Source: an uncultured Candidatus Saccharibacteria bacterium
GTDB taxonomy: Bacteria > Patescibacteriota > Saccharimonadia > Saccharimonadales > Saccharimonadaceae
Direction: 5' to 3'
DNA: 64,000 bases
Assembly: GCA_946406645.1 (NCBI GenBank)
Contig: CAMJLD010000001.1
Location: forward strand, 32,252-96,251
Below the pieces are notes generated by a model. The model was given only the letters and a program-made list of their open reading frames with translations, was not told where the DNA came from and did no database searches. Each line of letters begins with the position of its first letter. The stretch's first letter is position 1. The translations under genes and the position numbers were made by a program. Positions 54,711-62,323 of this stretch are shown here, in pieces.

Positions 54711-56426
54711 ATGAGAGAGAGCGAAACTGATCTCTATGGTCAACAACAGATGGGCGAAAACGCCGGTTGGGATAGTCTAAAAAACGAAGAACCATTAGAC
54801 ACCCGTAAAGAAAAACAAGAATTCAGCGACGAAGAAGTTCGTCAGCTCTGGGAGCAAAAAGCGCTCGAAATTGCCGAAAACGCCGTCCGCAACGAGGGCG
54901 AAAGCATTGAGGATTTCCGCAAACGCGTAAACGACATGATCCCTACTATTGAAGAATTCCGCGAACGCGGCGTCTATGGCATGCAGATGCCAAAAATCGT
55001 TCTTAAGCCGGGCGATGGAAAAACCAAGCCAAAGACTGAGACGCAACCAGCCCAGCAACCAGTCGAAGCCCAGCCAGCCCAGCAACCAATCGAAGCGAAG
55101 CCTGACGATAATAAAGACAGCCAAGAAAATAAAGAAAACCAAGATACCACTCTTCACGGCAAACTTGTCGCCGCTCTCAATAGACAAGAATTTGCCGATT
55201 ATCTAGGCGATATTGACCTCAAATCTCTCGAAGAAAAAGACAAAGACGGAAATTTCACCCATTCTAACGACGAACTTATTTTAGCAGTACGAAAGGTCCG
55301 CACTGCCTATCAGCAAGCACTCATCGCTAAGTTCGCCGCAAGGAGAAAAGCTAAAGCAGCCGAAAACCCCTCCTCCGACAAAAAAGCCGACGCAAAACCA
55401 ACTGAAGATGAGCCAACCGCAGACGACAAAAACGCGGAGAAAGGCGAAAGCAAAGACGAGGAAGAGCGCAAGAAAGTAATAACAATCTTGAAAAACAGCG
55501 AGTTTACTAAATACGTCGAGAGTATCGACGTCGATAAGATAGACGAAAAAGACGAAAATGGCAACTACATCTATTCGACCAAGCAGCTAGCCGAAGCAAA
55601 TGTCAAGGCGGCCAAACGTTGGCAAGAAGAAAGAAGACAACAATTCGCCGAGAGACACAAGAACGACAAAACCGAAGCTAAAACGCCAGAAGAAAAAGCA
55701 ATAGCCGAGGCAAGAGCAGAGGCCAACGCCAAACCGACTGAAGATATCGAAAAGCAAAAAGAACGAGAAGATATCGAGCACAAACATAATGAGCTTTCGA
55801 GAATTCTTCGCAGCGAAGAAATTCGACCACTCGTCGAAGGCATAGATTTCAATAAAATCGATGATAAAGACGAAAATGGCAACTATTTCTATTCTAACGA
55901 CCAGCTACAGCTAGCCGTCAACGACGCGCAGCATAAATACCAAGCAGCAATAGTCGAGGGCATACGCCAAGCTAGAAAAGCAAGACAAGCAGAAGCCGAA
56001 GCCGCAAAGGCCGCAGCATCCGAAACCGAGCCTAAAGCCGAGGAAGAGGCCATCGAAGACGCCGAAAACGACGAATCTGGCGAAATCACCCCAGAAACCG
56101 CCGAAAAAATCGGCGAGAAGGTCACGGAAGTCGCAGAGCACACCAAAGAACAGCAAACTCAAGACGTTGGCGCAATAGTAGGGGGAGCAACAAAAATCAC
56201 TGGCCTAGACAAGCTAAGCTACGCGGCATCCAAAGCTAACCTCGAAAAACTCACGAAACAAGTCAACGATTTGAAGGCAGAACTCGCCGGAACTAGCATC
56301 TTCCAGCTCAGCAAGCGCAAAGAGCTCAAGAGCGAAATCGATGCCGGCGAAAAAGCTATCGAGACCACCCAAAAAACGATGAGCGATTACGAAGCTCGCC
56401 TACGCCAACAACAGCAAGCAGCCTAA
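54711..56426 (+). CDS. Highly charged protein with three internal repeats around D(K/E)(D/N)GN(Y/F)
   Basis: Repeat cores IDLKSLEEKDKDGNFTHSNDEL, IDVDKIDEKDENGNYIYSTKQL, IDFNKIDDKDENGNYFYSNDQL; no TM. Confidence 0.8.
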   Translation: MRESETDLYGQQQMGENAGWDSLKNEEPLDTRKEKQEFSDEEVRQLWEQKALEIAENAVRNEGESIEDFRKRVNDMIPTIEEFRERGVYGMQMPKIVLKPGDGKTKPKTETQPAQQPVEAQPAQQPIEAKPDDNKDSQENKENQDTTLHGKLVAALNRQEFADYLGDIDLKSLEEKDKDGNFTHSNDELILAVRKVRTAYQQALIAKFAARRKAKAAENPSSDKKADAKPTEDEPTADDKNAEKGESKDEEERKKVITILKNSEFTKYVESIDVDKIDEKDENGNYIYSTKQLAEANVKAAKRWQEERRQQFAERHKNDKTEAKTPEEKAIAEARAEANAKPTEDIEKQKEREDIEHKHNELSRILRSEEIRPLVEGIDFNKIDDKDENGNYFYSNDQLQLAVNDAQHKYQAAIVEGIRQARKARQAEAEAAKAAASETEPKAEEEAIEDAENDESGEITPETAEKIGEKVTEVAEHTKEQQTQDVGAIVGGATKITGLDKLSYAASKANLEKLTKQVNDLKAELAGTSIFQLSKRKELKSEIDAGEKAIETTQKTMSDYEARLRQQQQAA

Positions 56427-56439
56427 CTTTTAACCGCCT

Positions 56440-57243
56440 ATGACAATCTCTGAGTGGGTAGAGCGTAGTAGTAAATACATCGACCGCCTCGATGCGGAAG
56501 TCATTTTGACGCACTATCTACAAGCTCACGATCGTAGTTATCTCGTCGCCCATGACGACGAAGAATTACCAGACAATATTCAACAAGCCTGCGACACTAT
56601 GCTTGCCGCCCGCATGCGCGGTAAGCCACTCGCCTATATTCTCGGCTACAAAGAATTCTACGGTCGTCGTTTTATCGTAACGCCAGAAGTACTTATTCCA
56701 CGGCCAGAGACCGAGGACATCATTGATCTCGCAAAGGCCGCCAAACCCAAGAATATCGTCGACGTCGGCACCGGCTCCGGCTGCATAGCTATCACATTGG
56801 CTCTTGAGCTACCAAACGCCGAAATTACCGCCATAGATATCTCGGATACAGCCCTAAGCGTCGCACAGAAGAATGCCAAGCAACTCGGCGCAAAAATCGA
56901 CTTCCGAAAAAACAACCTAGTCGAGGGTCTTGCGCTGCCAGAAAAGCCACTCATTATCGCAAATCTACCATACGTCGATAAAACTTGGAATTGGCTCGAC
57001 AAGAACTCGCTCAGCTATGAACCACAATTAGCCCTCTACGCCCAGCAGGAAGGCCTCGAGCTTATTTACCGCCTCATCGACCAGCTAGACAATCCTTGCC
57101 GCCTCCTACTCGAAGCAGACCCGTCTCAACACGAGCAAATCAAGAAATATGCCAAATTACACGGTTTCTCGTTCAGAAAATCACGCAATTTCATTCTTTC
57201 TTTTACAAAAAACAAAACAGCTCATGCTAATATAAAGGCATAA
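56440..57243 (+). CDS. prmC: Release-factor glutamine methyltransferase
   Basis: PRPETEDIIDLA; VDVGTGSGCIAITLALELPNAEITAIDIS; IANLPYV. Confidence 0.92.
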   Translation: MTISEWVERSSKYIDRLDAEVILTHYLQAHDRSYLVAHDDEELPDNIQQACDTMLAARMRGKPLAYILGYKEFYGRRFIVTPEVLIPRPETEDIIDLAKAAKPKNIVDVGTGSGCIAITLALELPNAEITAIDISDTALSVAQKNAKQLGAKIDFRKNNLVEGLALPEKPLIIANLPYVDKTWNWLDKNSLSYEPQLALYAQQEGLELIYRLIDQLDNPCRLLLEADPSQHEQIKKYAKLHGFSFRKSRNFILSFTKNKTAHANIKA

Positions 57244-57263
57244 GCTAATTGGAAAAAACAAAT

Positions 57264-57671
57264 ATGCCACAAGAACAAACACAAATAACGCAAAAAAAGA
57301 AAACACCTGTAGTACTGGTAATTGTTATCTGCGTAATAGTAGTAATTGGACTATTGCTATTCATTTTACCGAAACTCCATCTCAATGGGAACCTCGCCGA
57401 AAAATGCTGGGTCGAGGGAGACTGCAGCTACGACTTTGAAAACCGCTTCTACAAAGAAGAAAAAGAGAAGCTCAGCAAGTACGACTACAAGATCATAGAA
57501 AAAGACTATCACAACGAATATCACTATATAAAACTCGAGCTTAATAATGGCAAATCGTTCTACTTCTTCTTCAAGCCAAGCTATCTCGACGTCTCGGCTT
57601 CTTATGGCTATTGGCGCGAACTCGGCGGAGAAAAGTATAGTAAAGTAGAGACGCTTCTCGAAGTATTGTAG
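57264..57671 (+). CDS. Single-TM protein, unknown function (start approximate)
   Basis: TM VVLVIVICVIVVIGLLLFILP then polar C-terminal domain. Confidence 0.65.
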   Translation: MPQEQTQITQKKKTPVVLVIVICVIVVIGLLLFILPKLHLNGNLAEKCWVEGDCSYDFENRFYKEEKEKLSKYDYKIIEKDYHNEYHYIKLELNNGKSFYFFFKPSYLDVSASYGYWRELGGEKYSKVETLLEVL

Positions 57672-57672
57672 C

Positions 57673-58179
57673 CTAGAACAGTTTCGAGGCCAAATCGGCA
57701 TCGCTTTCGCCATATTCTTCAATTTGGGCTCGTCGTCTAGCAACCTCCTGAGCTTTCTGCAAACGTCGATTAGACTCCGCTTCTTTTCGGCGTTTCTCGA
57801 GTTCAATCTCCGCTTTTCGTTTTTTCAAAAATAAAACATACTCATCGTGATACCCAATGATGGTTTTGTCGGAAATTGGGACTTCGCGAAAAGGCTTATT
57901 TTTCTTAGCGGCCTTATCATTCTTGTTCCGCATTAAAAGCAGTTTATATAGCTGCCTATCAGTTTTTGCGCAAACCATCGGCATTATTTTCTCGTTTTCG
58001 ATCCAACGCCGCTCATGATCGTCTTCGATTACACCAATAACAAAACGCATATAATAATCGACGACTTCTTTAATTGCCTCGCTTCTCCAATTTTTATTGC
58101 CAGAAGAACTCTTAGCTATCGCTACGCCCACAGCAGAACGGATCAGAGCATGCGCAACTACACTACCAACTACGCTCAT
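57673..58179 (-). CDS. Hypothetical basic coiled-coil protein
   Basis: 168-aa ORF; ATGA overlap with upstream gene. Confidence 0.65.
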   Translation of the reverse strand: MSVVGSVVAHALIRSAVGVAIAKSSSGNKNWRSEAIKEVVDYYMRFVIGVIEDDHERRWIENEKIMPMVCAKTDRQLYKLLLMRNKNDKAAKKNKPFREVPISDKTIIGYHDEYVLFLKKRKAEIELEKRRKEAESNRRLQKAQEVARRRAQIEEYGESDADLASKLF

Positions 58180-58676
58180 AGGCCATTACCGACCGCTACG
58201 CAGATTTCGCACACAAGCAAAATGATAGCTATTATTGTTATAGTGATAGCGAATGGCTTGTTTTTATAGTCCGTTTCGGACATATGGATGAAGGAGTATA
58301 TGATAAGACCAATGGCAGTAAAACAACAAATATAAAAGGCTATAAAATATCCCACAAAAACAAGCAGAATTGCAATCAGGGCACTAGTAGTTGACTTATT
58401 GTTGTACTCAATCTCGGGCTGACGGCGTTTTGGTGAATCAGACGCCTCCAAATCGTCCCAAAAATCAAAAGAAGAATTTAGGCTAGGAGCGGTACTAGGA
58501 AGAAAATATACTTCGTCACCGTTTTTCTCCAAAGTTATTATGTCGCCAATTTTATATTCGAACTCAAGTTTGGTCTTAGCGACTGTGGCAAAAACGCCTT
58601 TCTCATTTTTAAGCACTACTGTCTTCGGATTAATTTTAACAATTTGCGCCCTCATAACCTCATTCCTTTCTTCCAT
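58176..58676 (-). CDS. Two-TM membrane protein (N-terminus revised; the longer ORF runs through a tRNA)
   Basis: M at 58676 or 58655; two C-terminal TM segments. Confidence 0.7.
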   Translation of the reverse strand: MEERNEVMRAQIVKINPKTVVLKNEKGVFATVAKTKLEFEYKIGDIITLEKNGDEVYFLPSTAPSLNSSFDFWDDLEASDSPKRRQPEIEYNNKSTTSALIAILLVFVGYFIAFYICCFTAIGLIIYSFIHMSETDYKNKPFAITITIIAIILLVCEICVAVGNGL

Positions 58677-58716
58677 GATACCACGAAAATAGCGCCTATT
58701 CGGCGCCAATAAAAAA

Positions 58717-58793
58717 TGGTGGAGCGTGAGGGATTCAAACCCTCGACCTCCTGCTTGCAAAGCAGGCGCTCTAATCAGCTGAGCTAACGCCCC
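58717..58793 (-). tRNA. tRNA-Ala(TGC)
   Basis: GGGGCGT acceptor, anticodon loop TTTGCAA, encoded ACCA. Confidence 0.93.
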
Positions 58794-58880
58794 ACATACA
58801 TAAAGGAAGAAAGCGGGGGGGCGCTTTCTTCCAACACCTATGTTATCACAAAACACCATAAAACGCAAGCATAAAAACGC

Positions 58881-58917
58881 CCGGTCCAATTCCTAAGATA
58901 GAAATTAGGCCGGGCTA
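58881..58917. terminator. Large hairpin terminator
   Basis: GCCCGGTCCAATT...AAATTAGGCCGGGC. Confidence 0.6.
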
Positions 58918-58934
58918 CGTCATCCTATTGTTCA

Positions 58935-59384
58935 CTAACCCTCCTCAGCTAACGCCATTACTTTAGGTGAGCGCATTGAATAGAAATACAATACGCGACT
59001 CATGAAATTCGAGAATTTACGCCCAAAGACAGAAAGAAGCTGCTGCAGTCCAGCAGATGTCGGATCTACGAACCCCCTAAAATCGCAATCCGAAACAACA
59101 TCTTCCGCAACCTGGTCATACAATTCCAACACGCGGCCGCGCTCGCTAACATCGACATTATATCCTACGGGCCAAACAGACCCGTTGTCATCTTCTGCCA
59201 ACCGGAGCGCATAGAGCTCGTCATCTACCACTGCGACCGACCAAGAGACACGCTTCTTGCCTTTATGGCCAATCACGAATTCCTCGGCCCCCGCTTTCGC
59301 GAGCATCGCGGAAATGAAGTCGGACGGTTCCTCGTCCTTGACATTCAACGTGGTGATCTTGCAATTTTCGTTGACGTTCTTCAT
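58935..59384 (-). CDS. Orphan cytosolic protein (149 aa; start revised)
   Basis: MKNVNENCKITTLNVKDEEPSDF start preceded by AAGGGGGA SD. Confidence 0.7.
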   Translation of the reverse strand: MKNVNENCKITTLNVKDEEPSDFISAMLAKAGAEEFVIGHKGKKRVSWSVAVVDDELYALRLAEDDNGSVWPVGYNVDVSERGRVLELYDQVAEDVVSDCDFRGFVDPTSAGLQQLLSVFGRKFSNFMSRVLYFYSMRSPKVMALAEEG

Positions 59385-59476
59385 GATGTTTTCCCCCTTA
59401 ACAATAGGATAATGAAAATGTTCACGGTTTACGTGTGAAGCACCCAAACCGAAAGATAAGACTATTTTAGCACGTT

Positions 59477-60121
59477 CTACAAAACGCACAAGAGGATCAT
59501 GAGCCCATAGCAAATATTTCCTATGAGCAAAAGAATATGGAAGATCGAATGTGCCTGTTTCGAACCGCGATCAAAACCAAACACCATACCGGCCGCCGTA
59601 TAAGTTGCGGCACCCGTAAACATTAAAATCGTCCCAATTGGCGGCAGCAACGTAATAATACGCGGCAAGCAGAGAATCACGCACCAGCTCAGACCAATAT
59701 AACAAGCCATAGAAAGGTCCTTATATTTTTCGGCGCCGACTAGGTTCATAATGATACCCCAAATCGCAAGCGCCCAGACTGCGCCAAATAGCGTCCAAGC
59801 CACTGCCGGCTCGACTTTCATGAGAGCGATCAAAGCAATCGGCGTATACGCGCCAGCCGACAAGAAAAATATTGAACAAAAGTCCATCACACGGAAGAAA
59901 ACATCATCCTTACCACGAGTTTTGCGCCCATGATAAATCGCGGAGAAAATCGATAGCACCAACATTGAAATAGAAAATGCCAAAGCCGTCAGCACGCCCG
60001 CCGCGCCATATTCAATCGCGCCGCGCACCGTACAAAGCACCAAAATAGGCACCGCTAAAATCGCACCAATGATATGGAGCACTAGTCCGAGTTTATCCTC
60101 AGCTTGACCCTTTTTCTTCAT
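59477..60121 (-). CDS. Hemolysin III/PAQR-family membrane protein
   Basis: SIFSAIYHGRK; MDFCSIFFLSAGAYTPIAL; QAHSIFHILLLIGN. Confidence 0.88.
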   Translation of the reverse strand: MKKKGQAEDKLGLVLHIIGAILAVPILVLCTVRGAIEYGAAGVLTALAFSISMLVLSIFSAIYHGRKTRGKDDVFFRVMDFCSIFFLSAGAYTPIALIALMKVEPAVAWTLFGAVWALAIWGIIMNLVGAEKYKDLSMACYIGLSWCVILCLPRIITLLPPIGTILMFTGAATYTAAGMVFGFDRGSKQAHSIFHILLLIGNICYGLMILLCVL

Positions 60122-60172
60122 ACGCTTATTATAACATCTGGTATAATATATACAGTGTTAAAGGGAGACAAC

Positions 60173-60772
60173 ATGTCCGATAAAGCAGTTCGCAAAATCG
60201 AGGTCAAAGCCGCCAAGAAGGTGCGCAAATTCTCGATGCCGATCTATATGAACGTTATTTTGCTCGCGCTTGGTATCGCGCTCCTTATTTGGGCCGACAA
60301 AGTCACGAGCCTCATCTCTATCATTATTGGCGCAACTTTTGTCGTCCTCGCTGCTTACAATCTCATCGCCTATCTCCGCGTTGAAAATCGCGACATGAAG
60401 GAAGTCCCAAAACTTATCACCGCTATCGCCCTCGGTATTGCCGGCGCCTTCCTTATTATTCAAAACGGTTTCATTAAAGAAGTTATTTCCATTATTGTTG
60501 GCGTTTTCCTCCTTATCGAAGGCATCTTCCGCCTCCAGGATACTCTTGAAGCAAAAGCAGGGAATCCAAACTACAAGAACGCCCTCATCCTCTCAATTAT
60601 CGGCATTGCCTGCGGTGCACTTTGCATCTTCGGTAAAATCATCGTTCCGGACCTTATTCTCCAGGTCTTTGGCGTCATGCTTATTATCTTCTCCTTCGTT
60701 GATATGACGAGCGGCGTCATGAACTACAAGGCCACGAAAACGGTCAAAGCCAAAATTATCGACGAACAATAG
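60173..60772 (+). CDS. HdeD/DUF308-like membrane protein (start revised)
   Basis: Six-TM pattern with LLALGIALLIWADKVTSLISIIIGATFVVLAAYNLIAYL. Confidence 0.75.
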   Translation: MSDKAVRKIEVKAAKKVRKFSMPIYMNVILLALGIALLIWADKVTSLISIIIGATFVVLAAYNLIAYLRVENRDMKEVPKLITAIALGIAGAFLIIQNGFIKEVISIIVGVFLLIEGIFRLQDTLEAKAGNPNYKNALILSIIGIACGALCIFGKIIVPDLILQVFGVMLIIFSFVDMTSGVMNYKATKTVKAKIIDEQ

Positions 60773-60879
60773 CATTTACCCTATAAAACCTATTGACTCG
60801 CCTAACTTTTTGTGTCAAAATAGTCAGATACGCCTCTAGTCTGGAGACTAGCGCACATTTTTAGAAGGAGGTACGTAAA

Positions 60880-61335
60880 ATGGATAAAGACGTACTACAA
60901 TTTAACGTTACTTGTGAATGCGGTTATATCCCAACTGCAAACGAGCTGTTCGCGGCAGGCTCCTCATTCGCTAAGAAGTTCCTCGAACGGAACAAGATCA
61001 AACTCAACGAAGATGCACCGCCATTCGGTATCAGAATTCGTCTCGAATGCACGATCCACGATAATTTTACTGGCGACATCGAAGTCGGCGTAAAAACCGA
61101 GAATCTTAGCTCAGAGCAAACAATGTCGACGGGCTGCTTCCCCGTAAAATACCCGGTAATTACGTCGGGTGCCACTGTGGTTAATCTACGCTCAGGCAAC
61201 GGAAAGATAAAGTATATCGTATACTTCCGAAAAGGCGAGCTCAAGACGACGGAAACCGCCGAATCAATTTCCGAGTTGCTTGGTGAATGCCTTTCCGAGC
61301 AGTTTAATTCGCTATTAATAATCCACAACAAGTAA
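60880..61335 (+). CDS. Orphan cytosolic protein (151 aa)
   Basis: GAAGGAGG SD, TTGACT -35 at 60793, terminator after stop. Confidence 0.7.
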   Translation: MDKDVLQFNVTCECGYIPTANELFAAGSSFAKKFLERNKIKLNEDAPPFGIRIRLECTIHDNFTGDIEVGVKTENLSSEQTMSTGCFPVKYPVITSGATVVNLRSGNGKIKYIVYFRKGELKTTETAESISELLGECLSEQFNSLLIIHNK

Positions 61336-61342
61336 CACTAAA

Positions 61343-61371
61343 GCCCTCGGTATCCCGGGGGCTTCTTCTAT
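61343..61371 (+). terminator. Terminator after orphan gene 60880
   Basis: AAGCCCTCGGTATCCCGGGGGCTTCTTC. Confidence 0.65.
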
Positions 61372-61421
61372 GCGCACCAACAAAAAACCAGCCCAATAGA
61401 GCCGGCCAATACGCTAAATCT

Positions 61422-61514
61422 CTACTCGCCACAGGCAAGCATGTCGCCGTCGTCACGATCCGAATCATTTAGCTCTTCGTCGAGCAACTGCAAATCTTTC
61501 TCATCGTCGTCCAT
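61422..61514 (-). CDS. Candidate leaderless 30-aa acidic microprotein MDDDEKDLQLLDEELNDSDRDDGDMLACGE
   Basis: Minus strand TATAAT-AATTAT-ATG; short in-frame ORF inside the longer track ORF 61422..61694. Confidence 0.4.
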   Translation of the reverse strand: MDDDEKDLQLLDEELNDSDRDDGDMLACGE

Positions 61515-61537
61515 ATAATTATTATAGCAAATTAAAA

Positions 61538-61566
61538 GCTCCGACGAAAACGCCGGAGCTTTTGTG
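61538..61566 (-). terminator. Hairpin terminator after orphan gene 61570
   Basis: AAAAGCTCCG...CGGAGCTTTT. Confidence 0.75.
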
Positions 61567-61569
61567 GTT

Positions 61570-62271
61570 TTAGTCGGGGAGTACGGGCGCGATAACGTCC
61601 AAGTCCTCATCCGCGAAGAACTGCATAATGGGATCAACGGCCGCCATAGCACATCTGAGATCCTCATCCTGCTTCGCACCAGACACGCTAACATAAATCA
61701 TAGCGTACGGCTTGGGCTTATCGCCAGGCTTTTCGGGAGGATACTCAACCATACAGCAGATTGCGCCACGCCATTTTGCGTAGCCATCCTCGGCGCGTAA
61801 CTCACCGATATCCTTGCCAGTAACAGCAAGAACGTGAGCCTCGTCGACGAAGCCAGACAGCAGACAGTCAGGAATGTATTTCTGGATATACGACAATTTG
61901 GCAATCTTCATTGCCGTCATCGCATAAGTGCTGCAAACGTCAACGGTTTCATCATCGTTCAAATACTTCGCGTCGCGATCTGCGCCGGGAAATATCGGAT
62001 ACGCGTCTTCCACGTCGGGAATTTCATCCGGATTGAACTGACCAGACCCACCAAAATCTCGATAGGCATCAGGACACAAAGGGCGAGACGTTATACGAAT
62101 ACAGCCCTGATAAATTCCTTCGCCATCAATCCTAGGGTCTCTCACAAAAGTAGGAATCCCCTTAGCCTCTTCGCCCACGTAGAACTTAATCAGCTCAGCA
62201 AGTTTTGAATATACCAAACTTACCACCACCTTTCTAAAAATTTCAAATGCGCATGTTATGCATACATTCAA
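61570..62271 (-). CDS. Orphan protein (up to 233 aa; true start may be internal)
   Basis: Promoter TTGACT-N17-TATAAT at 62278-62306 (minus) and terminator downstream. Confidence 0.7.
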   Translation of the reverse strand: MNVCITCAFEIFRKVVVSLVYSKLAELIKFYVGEEAKGIPTFVRDPRIDGEGIYQGCIRITSRPLCPDAYRDFGGSGQFNPDEIPDVEDAYPIFPGADRDAKYLNDDETVDVCSTYAMTAMKIAKLSYIQKYIPDCLLSGFVDEAHVLAVTGKDIGELRAEDGYAKWRGAICCMVEYPPEKPGDKPKPYAMIYVSVSGAKQDEDLRCAMAAVDPIMQFFADEDLDVIAPVLPD

Positions 62272-62277
62272 CTATAT

Positions 62278-62306
62278 ATTATAGCACAAGCGGCACAAAA
62301 AGTCAA
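62278..62306 (-). promoter_or_regulatory. Near-consensus promoter TTGACT-N17-TATAAT
   Basis: Minus strand TTGACTTTTTGTGCCGCTTGTGCTATAAT. Confidence 0.75.
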
Positions 62307-62323
62307 TAAGACGCAAGTGCGCG

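Noticed and set aside
55587-56162. Minus-strand hydrophobic ORFs (Phe/Leu/Ser/Ala-rich) opposite the charged repeat protein
   Set aside because: Reverse complements of Lys/Glu/Ala-rich codons produce spurious hydrophobic frames
58677-58889. N-terminal extension of the 58176(-) ORF
   Set aside because: Would translate through tRNA-Ala(TGC); internal ATG at 58676 or 58655 is better
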